Source: Adhaeribacter terrigena (lineage in GTDB: Bacteria; Bacteroidota; Bacteroidia; Cytophagales; Hymenobacteraceae). From it: DNA of 64,000 nucleotides. The translations under genes and the position numbers were made by a program. Below are positions 50,433 through 59,431 of this stretch, piece by piece. The stretch covers positions 496,001 to 560,000 of the forward strand of contig NZ_JAEHFX010000002.1 in assembly GCF_016623615.1 (NCBI RefSeq), given 5' to 3'. The notes under the pieces were generated by a model that was given only the letters and a program-made list of their open reading frames with translations, was not told the DNA's origin and ran no database searches. Within the stretch, counting starts at the first letter, position 1. Each line of letters begins with the position of its first letter.

Positions 50433-51842
50433 CTATTCTTTATTCATCCGCACGATCTTGGGCATAAACTTTCCATGCACGTCTACCAGCGCCGTTTGTC
50501 CCTGCATCACGGTGTCGATGTCTTTGTAAGCCATCGGGCATTCTTCCGGGCTGCCGCCGATCAGCGTTACGCCGGCCGAAGCCAGCATTTTCTTCATGGC
50601 CGAAACCGTAAAGCTTTCCCTGGCCCGTCCGCGCGATAACCTCCGGCCGGCGCCGTGCGAGGCGGAAAACAGGGAATCGGGGTTGCCTTTGCCGCTCACC
50701 AGGTAACCGGCCGTGGTCATGCTGCCGGGAATAATGCCCAGCTCGCCGGCATGCGCGGGCGTAGCGCCTTTGCGGTGGACGATCACGTTGCGGCCATCAG
50801 GGAGCTGATCCTGCCAGGCAAAGTTGTGATGGTTTTCTACCTTCACCGCCGGCTTTTCGCCAATGGCTTTGGCCAGGTTCAGGTGGATCTGGTCGTGGCA
50901 GGCCTGCGCATAACGTCCGGCCAGTTGCATGCTCAGCCAGTATTCCTGCCCGGCTTCCGCATCCAAAGAAAGCCAGGCCAGGTTCTGCGCCTGTTTCGGC
51001 AGCTTGCAGGCATCCATGGCCAGGTTGGTGTAATGCTTGGCAACTGCCGCACCCATACCGCGGGAACCGGAATGGGAGAGTAAGGCCAGGTAGGTTCCGG
51101 CCGGCATGCCCACCGGGTTTCCGGCGAACAATTCGATGAGGCCGAACTCCACGAAATGGTTGCCGCTGCCCGAGGAACCCAGCTGGTAAACGGCTTTGCT
51201 GTGCAGTTTCCGCAGCAGGGGCGTGGCGTTGAAATCCGGATGGTCCAGCACTTCGTGTTCCTGCGCAAACGCAATGCCGCCGTTAATGCCGAAGTGCGTG
51301 TTTTCCTTCAGGGCTTTCTTTAAATGGTAGCTTTCCGTTTGCAGGTATTTTTCCGGGAGATCGAAGATGGAAAGCGCCATGCGACAGCCAATGTCCAGGC
51401 CAACGGCATACGGAATTACGGCATTCTCCACCGCCAGCACCCCGCCGATCGGCAAGCCGAAACCCACGTGGGCATCGGGCATGAGGGCGCCTTGCAATGC
51501 AACGGGCAAACGCATGGCCTGTTCCATCTGCAGTTTGGCAGCGCCTTCAATGTTTTTTCTGCCGTAGATCTTTACCGGTGCGCCTTCGGGTTTCAGTTCG
51601 AAGGCCTGGAAGGTCTGAGTTTCGGTTTTGACAACAAAGGTCCGGGCGAGCTGCGCCAGGGTTTCGTGCTCTAAAAATGCTTCGGGTTTTTCCTGTACTT
51701 CCGATAGCGTTTTCAGCACGTCTTTTTTGGGTAAGTGTTTGAAATGCTTCGCGGCCAGCATAATGGCTATGCTGCGGCTCACATCGTTCACAAACCCGAT
51801 CTTACTCAGATCTTTTCCTTTAATATTATGTGATTTGCCCAT
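50433..51842 (-). CDS. rtcB: RNA-splicing ligase RtcB, PrfH-linked paralogue (RtcB2)
   Basis: A 469-residue GTP- and Mn-dependent ligase joining 3'-phosphate (or 2',3'-cyclic phosphate) to 5'-OH RNA ends. Metal and active-site blocks are MPDAHVGFGLPIGG, GLDIGCRM with the metal-binding Cys, LGSSGSGNHFVEFG, VHRKGATPAHAGE with the guanylylated His, and ASHGAGRRLSR. The pairing with prfH (5-bp gap) points to repair of cut 16S rRNA. It is a clear paralogue of the protein at 58010-59431. No tandem-heptamer site lies in the 249-bp upstream gap, unlike rtcB1. Confidence 0.95.
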   Translation of the reverse strand: MGKSHNIKGKDLSKIGFVNDVSRSIAIMLAAKHFKHLPKKDVLKTLSEVQEKPEAFLEHETLAQLARTFVVKTETQTFQAFELKPEGAPVKIYGRKNIEGAAKLQMEQAMRLPVALQGALMPDAHVGFGLPIGGVLAVENAVIPYAVGLDIGCRMALSIFDLPEKYLQTESYHLKKALKENTHFGINGGIAFAQEHEVLDHPDFNATPLLRKLHSKAVYQLGSSGSGNHFVEFGLIELFAGNPVGMPAGTYLALLSHSGSRGMGAAVAKHYTNLAMDACKLPKQAQNLAWLSLDAEAGQEYWLSMQLAGRYAQACHDQIHLNLAKAIGEKPAVKVENHHNFAWQDQLPDGRNVIVHRKGATPAHAGELGIIPGSMTTAGYLVSGKGNPDSLFSASHGAGRRLSRGRARESFTVSAMKKMLASAGVTLIGGSPEECPMAYKDIDTVMQGQTALVDVHGKFMPKIVRMNKE

Positions 51843-52091
51843 GGGCTTATTTTCTTTTTTATTGAAAATTTATCTTTTAAGTATTTTGGCTTTCTTGAGC
51901 CGGCTACCCATTTGGAGGCTGCCTCTTGCAGGGTAGGTTTTGGGGTTAGGTTTTGCCGGGACATAGCTTTAAGATTTAATGGATTTTACAATTGTTTTAT
52001 TTAAATGCGGCTTGGTTTTATAAGTCAGGCCATTTTATTAGCTGATTTGGATAGCGTTTTAGCTAGTGGTTTCAATTGCATATTTTATCAT

Positions 52092-52889
52092 TCAGGAAAG
52101 CACTACTTCAGGATCATCCTGCCTGGCCATTTCTAAAATCCAATCCAGGGGTTTGTTTTTAAGCGGATTACTATAGCGTATTTTCTCTCCGATCCGGTGA
52201 CTGTAGTAACCAGCCGCGCCGTGAGTAAGCCTGAAATACTTACCATTCAAAAAATTCCGCTCCATGTAATTATCGATCTCATCCATTCGCTTTTCCAGCA
52301 CTGCATCCTTTATTCGGATCCGGGTTATGAGATTGGGTGCGATTTTCAGCCGGAACCGCCAGGGCTCCGTAAATCTGAAAACGGTACGCCATTCATGGTA
52401 AGCAGTTAATTCTTCAGCTTGCTCAAAATAGAAAGCCTGCTCTGCCGGAAGTTGCAGTTTGTGCCATTCATAGAGCGAAATAGAATCCAGGAGTTGCTCT
52501 TTCAGAACCTTGATCTTGCGACCCATAAAGCGCCTGGTTTTCGTGAATTTTCGCGTGTCGCTGTACTGAACCGTATTAATTTTATCCAGGATTTCCTGAA
52601 AGAAAGCTGCCCGGGGAGTTCTGGCCACGTCTTCACGCAAAACGAAAAACCGTTTAAAGCCTTTTTGCACCGGCGGTACCAAAGGTTCATACCCGAGTTT
52701 TCGCAACTGATCTGATAGCGTTTGGCGTTCTTTTCCAAGTTTCCGCAACTGTTTTTCGAAGTCGCTTTTAACCGCTCTTTTTCTTTGTCTGGCAGACCGG
52801 AAACGACCTGCCCAAAAGGCATTTACATTGCCCATGTTTTCCCATATACTTGTGTTTTTAATGCTTAAAAGGTAGGTTTTGGGAAACAT
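52092..52889 (-). CDS. hypothetical basic protein upstream of rtcB2
   Basis: A 265-residue soluble protein that I do not recognise. The N-terminal third is very basic and helical (about residues 28-72: RSARQRKRAVKSDFEKQLRK...), compatible with a coiled coil or RNA contact. The remainder is mixed alpha/beta with many aromatic residues (YHEWRTVFRFTEPWRFRLKI, LTHGAAGYYSHRIGEKIRYS). The first ATG (52889) gives a slightly odd leader; an internal Met at 52835 (MGNVNAFWAGRF) may be the true start. It lies 249 bp upstream of rtcB2 on the same strand. A link with RNA repair rests on position only. Confidence 0.65.
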   Translation of the reverse strand: MFPKTYLLSIKNTSIWENMGNVNAFWAGRFRSARQRKRAVKSDFEKQLRKLGKERQTLSDQLRKLGYEPLVPPVQKGFKRFFVLREDVARTPRAAFFQEILDKINTVQYSDTRKFTKTRRFMGRKIKVLKEQLLDSISLYEWHKLQLPAEQAFYFEQAEELTAYHEWRTVFRFTEPWRFRLKIAPNLITRIRIKDAVLEKRMDEIDNYMERNFLNGKYFRLTHGAAGYYSHRIGEKIRYSNPLKNKPLDWILEMARQDDPEVVLS

Positions 52890-53426
52890 AAACTGCAGGC
52901 CAGGATTACAGGATCGTAATTACTGATATCTGCGTTTGCTAAAATAGAATAATCCCAAAACGGTAGGTGCCTGCAGTAAAAACTGCAGGAAAGGCCGATG
53001 CGGCCAGTGTCGTAAAACCGGTTCAGGACTTAGAAAAAAAAGAAGAGGGAGCAAAACAGCGGACAGGAAATTTCAGGGCTTTAAAAGCCTTTCCGGTAAC
53101 TGTTCTAAAAGTAAAGGGAATAGTTTTACTTACCTCAGACTAAGAGATGAACCGTGGGGACGATATGGAAGTAAGTTCTAGCAATGTATTGATCTCCTAT
53201 GCTTTTGGGTTGAACATAATACGGAGGTAACGGGGCAAAGGTAAAAGAAAAATTTAATAACGTGCAAATATTTTTTTTTGAAGGTATGGGCGTTTTTCTG
53301 ATCCTGAATAAAATAACAGGTGAATTTGGCTATTCGGGTCTGGAAGTGGATAAGCTGATCAGGCGACTGTTTGGGATGGAGCCGAAGAATTAAGATAGCA
53401 AATGCCTGGTTTTAGATGCTACCTTA
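52890..53426. other. 537-bp gene-poor region with several hairpins
   Basis: Holds a dispersed half-motif (AAAACGGTAGGTG, 52957-52969), a perfect hairpin CCTGCAGT-AAAA-ACTGCAGG (52970-52989), GGCCG-AT-GCGGCC (52992-53004), a GGCTTTAAAAGCC near-palindrome, and ACTTAC/GTAAGT flanking a short loop. The right end holds a possible 35-residue ORF (53286-53393). A structured RNA is possible, but no known family is recognised. Confidence 0.45.
53286..53393 (+). CDS. doubtful 35-residue ORF
   Basis: MGVFLILNKITGEFGYSGL followed by EVDKLIRRLFGMEPKN. The C-terminal part looks helical and amphipathic, but there is no recognisable family or initiation signal. It could be a small peptide gene, a decayed gene end, or chance. 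Confidence 0.2.
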   Translation: MGVFLILNKITGEFGYSGLEVDKLIRRLFGMEPKN

Positions 53427-54053
53427 TCATGCCATTTTCTTTTCCGTAACTTTTTCCCAGTAATCTTCCAGATTGTCTGCTTTCCGGAAGAACGATTTTA
53501 GAATTGCAAATGCAAAACTGCTGCCGCCAATAAACATTAATAAGTTCCATGCTAATGGAATTGGTTTTGTGTTGGCTTCTACCAGAATGGCATCTTTGGC
53601 AATTTTCAGCCCGTCTTCTTCTAATAGTTGATATTGATCTTTCGTAAAGTTTAAGAGATCATTTTCGGTAATTCCGGAAATTGAAGTGCTGTCCGGCAGA
53701 AAGCAGTTTCCATCTTCCAGGCATTCACGCGACATATTTTTGATTTTAACCAATACTCGGGCTTCAACAGGTTTTCCTAAGCGGGCATCCATCATTTGGT
53801 TTGCACTTATGATCGGGTAAACTACATCGATGGGGGAACCAGGATTTTCTTCAAAATAGATCATTGGGTCGGCGGCAATCCCGTTGTTGATTTTAAGAAA
53901 ACGCTTATGCTGCGTACCTGTTTTCTCCAGCTCCAGAATGTTCACTTCGTATTGCTGCTGCGAATGGTAATTAATCAGTAAACCATCTAACCCTTTCCAT
54001 GAAAGAAATAAAAAGAGGAAACCAAAAATAAATTTATTGGCAATTGTTCTCAT
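53427..54053 (-). CDS. two-helix membrane protein of unknown function
   Basis: A 208-residue protein with one N-terminal helix (about residues 8-27), an extracytoplasmic domain of about 140 residues and a second helix (about 168-188) before a short charged cytoplasmic tail. The layout (helix, beta-rich domain, helix) resembles DUF3592-type proteins, but I cannot assign it. The soluble domain has one Cys pair (ECLEDGNCF). Last gene of the rtcB1-AAA-TPR operon, with a 58-bp gap. Confidence 0.7.
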   Translation of the reverse strand: MRTIANKFIFGFLFLFLSWKGLDGLLINYHSQQQYEVNILELEKTGTQHKRFLKINNGIAADPMIYFEENPGSPIDVVYPIISANQMMDARLGKPVEARVLVKIKNMSRECLEDGNCFLPDSTSISGITENDLLNFTKDQYQLLEEDGLKIAKDAILVEANTKPIPLAWNLLMFIGGSSFAFAILKSFFRKADNLEDYWEKVTEKKMA

Positions 54054-54111
54054 ATAATTCTAATTGTAAGGAGCATTGAATTTGGAATTGCAGCAACAGC
54101 CCGGATGGCAA

Positions 54112-55338
54112 CTAAAGCTGTTTCCGGAACCAGCAATAACCAATTAGTAAAAAATTAAAAATGTATAAAGCTGCTCCGGTTATTCCCGCATGCGGATTTT
54201 CTTCCGGAAAAAAATAACCCAAAATCAAGTAAAGCATTGCAGCTATAATCAGGTAGGAAATAAATGCAAAAGCATTTCTAAGCGATTCCTGGCTTTTCAT
54301 GTAAAACAGGGTGACTAATGGCACTGAAAGCCCAAGCATAATATGGCCTAAGCTCAAAAGAACAGGAATTTCTGCAAATGCTCCTGCTCCATAAAAGCAA
54401 GCTGCTAAAAAGAATAAACCACCCAGCATTCCTGGCTGCGCTTTTTCGTTTTTCTGTAATAATTTACCGGCTTCTGCATGAAAGGAAACGATAAAATTAA
54501 AGAGTACATCGGTAAATAAACTCAAATGCAGCAGGATCAGGAAAAAGGGCAGAAACAAAGGAGAAACTTTAAATATGAGCCAAACCCCAAGCAGCAGCAA
54601 CCATTTTTCTGACACCTTTGCTTTCAGCAAATTTGCTGAAACCTGCATAACGAAGCGGTAAAAATCATACTGCATTTTATGGGAAGCCAGTAAATACCTT
54701 TTAGCCAGCTCATAATCCGGATTTAGCCTTACTGCTTCTTTAAAGTACAAAATTGCATTCTTGTAATCGCCGGTTTCTCCAAGGGCAATGCCTTTATTGG
54801 TGTGGGTATAGAAATTTTCGGGATCCTGTTTCAGGCTGGTCCGAAAGTTTTCGGTTGCCGCTTCCGGTTTGCCCAGCCTTACAAAGATCCGGGCCTGCAA
54901 ATTCAGGCATTCCACATCTTCCGGATCGTAGCACAAGCCGGTATTTACAACTTCCAGGGCCTCGTTAAGCCGATTCTTGTTAAACAATATCCGGCCAAGC
55001 AACGAATATCCGAATCCGAATTCCGGGTTTAAGGTTATGGCATATCGGGCAGCCTTTTCTGCTTCCGGTAAATTCTTTTCACGTTCATAAACCAGGCTAA
55101 GAAGTCGGTGGTTATAATCCGATGCTGCGTCGAGGGCAATGGCGCGGGTTGCCGCCGTGAAAGCTTCCGGATAACGGCTCGTTTTCAGGTAGCATAAGCC
55201 TAATAGGGCATGCCCAACGCTGTCTTCGGGATTGGTAGTCAGGACCTGGTGCAGTTCCTGTTCAGCCAGCGCATACTTCTGATGATCAAGCAATAACCTT
55301 GCTTTTTCCAGATGCGCATCAGAAACGGGAGTCCACAT
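54112..55338 (-). CDS. TPR-repeat membrane protein (paralogue 2)
   Basis: A 408-residue protein with about five TPR units over residues 1-205 (HLEKARLLLDHQKYALAEQEL, SVGHALLGLCYLKTSRYPEA, NTGLCYDPEDVECLNLQARI, NKGIALGETGDYKNA). A conserved linker with YDFYRFVMQVSANLLKAKV precedes four to six membrane helices (about 235-400). It shares architecture and the DPE(N/D)V(E/D)CLNL(Q/K)AR block with the upstream gene, so the two are tandem paralogues. The TPR face is presumably cytoplasmic, able to hold a partner such as the TPR-AAA protein. Gap to the upstream gene is 29 bp. Confidence 0.8.
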   Translation of the reverse strand: MWTPVSDAHLEKARLLLDHQKYALAEQELHQVLTTNPEDSVGHALLGLCYLKTSRYPEAFTAATRAIALDAASDYNHRLLSLVYEREKNLPEAEKAARYAITLNPEFGFGYSLLGRILFNKNRLNEALEVVNTGLCYDPEDVECLNLQARIFVRLGKPEAATENFRTSLKQDPENFYTHTNKGIALGETGDYKNAILYFKEAVRLNPDYELAKRYLLASHKMQYDFYRFVMQVSANLLKAKVSEKWLLLLGVWLIFKVSPLFLPFFLILLHLSLFTDVLFNFIVSFHAEAGKLLQKNEKAQPGMLGGLFFLAACFYGAGAFAEIPVLLSLGHIMLGLSVPLVTLFYMKSQESLRNAFAFISYLIIAAMLYLILGYFFPEENPHAGITGAALYIFNFLLIGYCWFRKQL

Positions 55339-55367
55339 AAATTAAGCCTTACCTTTTGAAAACAACC

Positions 55368-56567
55368 TTAGTTCAGGGATTGCCTTAACCAGGTATAGCC
55401 GATTATGCCACCGTAGAAAAGCTTCATCACAGCCGGGCCGTCTTCCGGCGAAAAAACCACTGTTCCTAAAAACGCTATGCCGGCAGCCGCTAAAACCAAG
55501 GTAGCATAGAACGATTTTTTCCGGGCAGTTTTATTCTCCATACTCAGGGTACCGGCCACCGGAAACAGCAAGCCGATAAGCACAATTCCCAGCACTTCGA
55601 AGGATTCAATCGCTAAAAAATTGCCCGCCGTTAGCGCAGTAGCGCCACCGGTAAGAAATGCCAGAAAAATATTAGAGCCTTTTATTTGCTCTGCACTTAA
55701 AGCCTGCCGGCCATAAGTATTAAACCGGAGCAGGGTATTAAAGATCAGGTCGGAAAACCACGTAAAAAAGATCAGCACGAGGTAAAAAGGAATCAGGATC
55801 GGCATTACTCTTACAAAAAGAATAACCCCGATCATCATGCCCCAGCGCGCGCCGCTGCCTAAGCTTAGCATTTTATAATTTAAGTTCAGCACGGCGCGGT
55901 AGATCCAGTATTTCGCTTTCAGCGCCTCCACCAAACCTTCGCGGGCAAAATCAGAATTGGGGTTGAGGCGTAAAGCTTCCTGGAAATGCTCTAATGCCTT
56001 TTTATACTCCCCGGTTTCGATGTAGCTCCAGCCTTGGTTGGCATGGGTCAGGTCGTTTTCCGGTTCGTGGTAAAAAGCATTTTTGTAACTATCGGCAGCC
56101 AGCTTTTTATCGCCTAACAGGTTAAGCGCCCGGGCTTTCAGGTTTAAGCAATCCACATTTTCCGGATCGATGGTTAACCCTTCTTCGGCAATCCGCATGG
56201 CTTCTCGGAAATTTTTCTGCTTAAAGAAAACGCTACCTAAAATGTCGTAAAAAGTCGCATCGTAAGAGTCCAGGCGAATGGCTTCTTTTATGGCCGTTTC
56301 GCATGCGTCCAGCTTATCTTCGTTGTAGAAAATCAGGCTTTGGATGTAGTGCGGAAAAGCAAAATCTGGCTCTAAGGCAATGGCTAAATCGACTTCCTGT
56401 AAAGCTTCCCTGGTTTTTTGCTGGTTCATCAGGCACAAAGCCAGAAAAGCGTGATTTTGAGCGTTGTCCAAATCCTGAGAAAGGGCGTTGCGGAGTTCGG
56501 CTTCGGCCAGGTTAAATTTTCGTTGCTGGATCAGAAGCAAAGCTCTGTCCTGGTTTATTGCTTCCAT
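55368..56567 (-). CDS. TPR-repeat membrane protein (paralogue 1)
   Basis: A 399-residue protein with the same plan as its downstream paralogue: TPR units over residues 1-205, a linker KAKYWIYRAVLNLNYKML, then several membrane helices (about 230-395: WGMMIGVILFVRVMPILIPFYL, SFYATLVLAAAGIAFLG). It lies 6 bp after the TPR-AAA gene and is surely cotranscribed. It likely tethers the AAA protein or an RNA-repair complex to the inner membrane, which is inference. Confidence 0.8.
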   Translation of the reverse strand: MEAINQDRALLLIQQRKFNLAEAELRNALSQDLDNAQNHAFLALCLMNQQKTREALQEVDLAIALEPDFAFPHYIQSLIFYNEDKLDACETAIKEAIRLDSYDATFYDILGSVFFKQKNFREAMRIAEEGLTIDPENVDCLNLKARALNLLGDKKLAADSYKNAFYHEPENDLTHANQGWSYIETGEYKKALEHFQEALRLNPNSDFAREGLVEALKAKYWIYRAVLNLNYKMLSLGSGARWGMMIGVILFVRVMPILIPFYLVLIFFTWFSDLIFNTLLRFNTYGRQALSAEQIKGSNIFLAFLTGGATALTAGNFLAIESFEVLGIVLIGLLFPVAGTLSMENKTARKKSFYATLVLAAAGIAFLGTVVFSPEDGPAVMKLFYGGIIGYTWLRQSLN

Positions 56568-56573
56568 GGCCGG

Positions 56574-57917
56574 TTATTTCTTTAAGTTTAAGTAATCCAG
56601 TATTTCATCGTAAAGCCCGTTTTCATTCGAATAAAGGGCGTAATTGCGAGCCGTGCCAAACCACTCTTTGGTAGAGGGATTTACTTTCTCTACGGCATTA
56701 ATCAGGTCGCTCTGTTCGATTGGAAGGGGCAGGCCTTTTTTCATGGATTCGCGCAGTTTGTTTTCTACGGCAATATCCACTACGGCCCGCAGGTCGGCGC
56801 CCGAAAAATCTTTGGCCTTTTTGGTTACCGCTTCTAAGTTTAGCTTCTGTATAGGTTTATCTTTCAATAGAACTTCCAGAATGGTTTCTTTGGCTGCCTG
56901 GTCCGGAGGCGTTACAAAAACGATCCGGTCAAAGCGGCCCGGCCGACGGAAAGCCGAATCCATGTTCCAGGGAGTATTGGTAGCGGCCAGAATCAAAACG
57001 CCTTCGTTCGAATAATCCACCCCGTCCAGTTCAGAAAGGAACTGGTTGATCAGGTGCCGACCGCCACTTTTGCGCATGTCGCTACGGCTGGCGCCTAAAG
57101 CATCTACTTCATCGAAAAACAGCACGCAGGGAGCTTTTGCCCGAGCTTTTTGAAAAATGGCATGCAGGTTTTTTTCGCTATTCCCGATCCACATGTCCAG
57201 AATATCATTTATGCCTACCGAAATAAAAGAAGCATTTATTTCGCCGGCCGTGGCGCGGGCAATAAGGGTTTTTCCGCAGCCCGGCGGACCGTACATCAGA
57301 ATGCCGCCACCAATTTTCTTGCCGTAAGCTTTATACAAGTCCGGATGCAGCAGCGGATGAATGATCTTTAAGCTGATCTCTTCCTTTACCTGGTGCATGC
57401 CGCCTACATCGCTGAATTTTATTTTTGGCTTTTCAACTTCGGTATTGTCTTCATCATCTGGCAAAACAGCAGGAACTTTCAGGTCGAATTCCGAATAGCC
57501 GGGATGGGCCTTTTCGGCAATCTTATTTTCAAGTGCACTATCTTTTAAAGCCTGATTCAGCTTAGTGGCCAGTATGTATTGGTCCAGCGCTTCTTTAGCT
57601 TCGCCGGTTTCGAAAAGCAGTTTAGCATGCAGGAGCACGGCTTCGGCCATTTCCGGATCGAGCTGCAATAGTTCTTCCACAACCACAAAAGCAGCTGAGT
57701 TTTTTTGTCGTTTAAAATAGAGTTTCGCCAACTCCAGCTTTAAGCCTTTGTGGTGCGGGGCTTGCTCTAAAGCGGATTTCAGATGCAGTTCCGCTTCATC
57801 CAGCTTGTTTAAGCGAATGTAAATATCGGCTACGTGTTTCCTAAGCGGAATATTATCGGGGGAAAACTTTAAGGCCTCGATTAACCCGGGTAATGAGGCT
57901 TCTTCTTGCTCGTTCAT
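56574..57917 (-). CDS. TPR-AAA ATPase (classical AAA, p97/Vps4-like module)
   Basis: A 447-residue fusion. Residues about 1-130 form TPR-like repeats (KFSPDNIPLRKHVADIYIRL, KSALEQAPHHKGLKLELAKL). An acidic linker leads into a single classical AAA domain starting VKFSDVGGMHQVKEEI-like (IKFSDVGGMHQVKEE). Walker A is GPPGCGKT (about 209-216), Walker B CVLFFDEVDALG (about 267-278), and the second region of homology contains AATNTPWNMDSAFRRPGRFDR with the arginine fingers. It should form a hexameric unfoldase or remodeller. It follows rtcB1 by 92 bp and precedes two TPR membrane genes, suggesting it remodels a substrate connected with RtcB-mediated repair. Confidence 0.9.
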   Translation of the reverse strand: MNEQEEASLPGLIEALKFSPDNIPLRKHVADIYIRLNKLDEAELHLKSALEQAPHHKGLKLELAKLYFKRQKNSAAFVVVEELLQLDPEMAEAVLLHAKLLFETGEAKEALDQYILATKLNQALKDSALENKIAEKAHPGYSEFDLKVPAVLPDDEDNTEVEKPKIKFSDVGGMHQVKEEISLKIIHPLLHPDLYKAYGKKIGGGILMYGPPGCGKTLIARATAGEINASFISVGINDILDMWIGNSEKNLHAIFQKARAKAPCVLFFDEVDALGASRSDMRKSGGRHLINQFLSELDGVDYSNEGVLILAATNTPWNMDSAFRRPGRFDRIVFVTPPDQAAKETILEVLLKDKPIQKLNLEAVTKKAKDFSGADLRAVVDIAVENKLRESMKKGLPLPIEQSDLINAVEKVNPSTKEWFGTARNYALYSNENGLYDEILDYLNLKK

Positions 57918-58009
57918 CGGAATTGGTTGATCAGTAACAGGGAATCAAGTTAAGGGAAAGATTTAGAATTGCCAATTGTTGGTTATTTTTGATTTCTGCA
58001 AACGCTTAA

Positions 58010-59431
58010 TTAATCTACCTCCATATACTTTTCATCGCCGCACATGCGCACAATTTTCGGGGTGAAGGTGCCAATGACTTCCACCAGGTCTTTCTGGAAT
58101 TCCATTACCTGGTGAATGTTTTTGTAAGCCATCGGTGCTTCGTCTAATCCGGAGCCGATCACATCTACGCCGGCATTCAGCAAGTGCTGCTGTACGGCCG
58201 CCAGGTTCAGCGTGTTCTTAGCTTTGGTTCGCGACATCGTTCTACCCGCGCCATGCGATGCCGAATTTACGGAAGCCTCCAAACCTTTCCCGCGCACGAT
58301 AAAGCCCGGTGTGCTCATAGAGCCCGGGATCATTCCCAATACACCTTTGCCAGCCGGCGTGGCGCCTTTGCGGTGTACGATCAATTCCCGGCCAGTGGCA
58401 TCGGTTTCTTTCCAGGCAAAGTTGTGATGGTTTTCTACCATGGCAATGGGTTCTACTCCTAAAGATGCAGCCATCCGGTCGTGGATCTGATGGTGACAGG
58501 CAGATGCATAATCACCGGCCAGGTTCATGGCCAGCCAATATTCCTGTCCGGCTTCGGTATTCAGGTCGAGCCAGGCCAGGTGGCGGGCTTCCTGCGGCAG
58601 AGGGCAATTCGCCATAGCAACTTTGGTGTAGTGCCCGGCAATAGTCGCCCCCAAACCACGCGAGCCGGAGTGCGACAACACGGAAAAATACGTGCCAACA
58701 GGTAAGTTAAATTCGTTCTGTGGATCCATAATTTCCACGGTTCCGAACTCTACAAAATGATTGCCGCCGCCAGAAGAACCAAGTTGCTTGTACGCTTTAT
58801 CTTTTAACGTGCGAAGCAGCTTCATATCCTGAAATTCCGGACGGTCGATGATGGCGTGGCTCTGCGGTCTTTTAAAAGTGGCCGTGCCAAAGCGGGTATT
58901 ATCGATCAGCATTCTTTTCAGGTTGTCGCGGTTTGGGTCAATGTAACTTGCCGGCAGATCGTAAATGCTCAGGCACATTCGGCAGCCAATATCCACGCCT
59001 ACGGCATAAGGAATTACGGAATTTTCGGTAGCCAACACGCCGCCAATGGGCAAGCCGTAGCCTTGGTGCGCGTCGGGCATGAGCGCACCGGCAACCGTTA
59101 CCGGCAGGCGCATGGCGGTTTCCATCTGTTTCAGGGCACCTTCTTCAATGGCTTCCGGTCCGTAAATTTCATAGGGCACTTTTTCGGCCCGAAGGGATAG
59201 CGTTTTCGGTTCTTTCGGGGTTAAAAGCAGTCCGGCCAGGGAAGCGAAAACCGGATGTTCGCTAAATTGGACTGGGTTTTCCAGTACCATTCGAAACTCC
59301 TCCAGTTTGGCTTCTTTGGGAAGGGCGTAACAGGCGTCGGCGGCTAGTTCGAGCGCCAGACCAATGGCTTTGCCGGCTGGGAAGCCAATAGCAAGCAGGT
59401 CATTTCCGGTTACTTTTTCGGTATTTTCCAT
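58010..59431 (-). CDS. rtcB: RNA-splicing ligase RtcB, first gene of the AAA/TPR operon (RtcB1)
   Basis: A 473-residue RtcB with all active-site blocks: MPDAHQGYGLPIGG, GVDIGCRMCLSI (metal-binding Cys), LGSSGGGNHFVEFG, VHRKGATPAGKGVLG (guanylylated His) and ASHGAGRTMSR. Compared with the PrfH-linked copy it has the same length and many identical blocks but a different operon. The ATG is embedded in a copy of the dispersed motif (AAAAACGCTATG on the coding strand). A tandem-heptamer operator (59477-59496) and -7-like box lie just upstream. Confidence 0.95.
   Translation of the reverse strand: MENTEKVTGNDLLAIGFPAGKAIGLALELAADACYALPKEAKLEEFRMVLENPVQFSEHPVFASLAGLLLTPKEPKTLSLRAEKVPYEIYGPEAIEEGALKQMETAMRLPVTVAGALMPDAHQGYGLPIGGVLATENSVIPYAVGVDIGCRMCLSIYDLPASYIDPNRDNLKRMLIDNTRFGTATFKRPQSHAIIDRPEFQDMKLLRTLKDKAYKQLGSSGGGNHFVEFGTVEIMDPQNEFNLPVGTYFSVLSHSGSRGLGATIAGHYTKVAMANCPLPQEARHLAWLDLNTEAGQEYWLAMNLAGDYASACHHQIHDRMAASLGVEPIAMVENHHNFAWKETDATGRELIVHRKGATPAGKGVLGMIPGSMSTPGFIVRGKGLEASVNSASHGAGRTMSRTKAKNTLNLAAVQQHLLNAGVDVIGSGLDEAPMAYKNIHQVMEFQKDLVEVIGTFTPKIVRMCGDEKYMEVD

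Noticed and set aside
50011-50529. 172-residue plus-strand ORF across prfH and rtcB2
   Set aside because: Crosses two well-supported genes on the other strand and has no recognisable domain.
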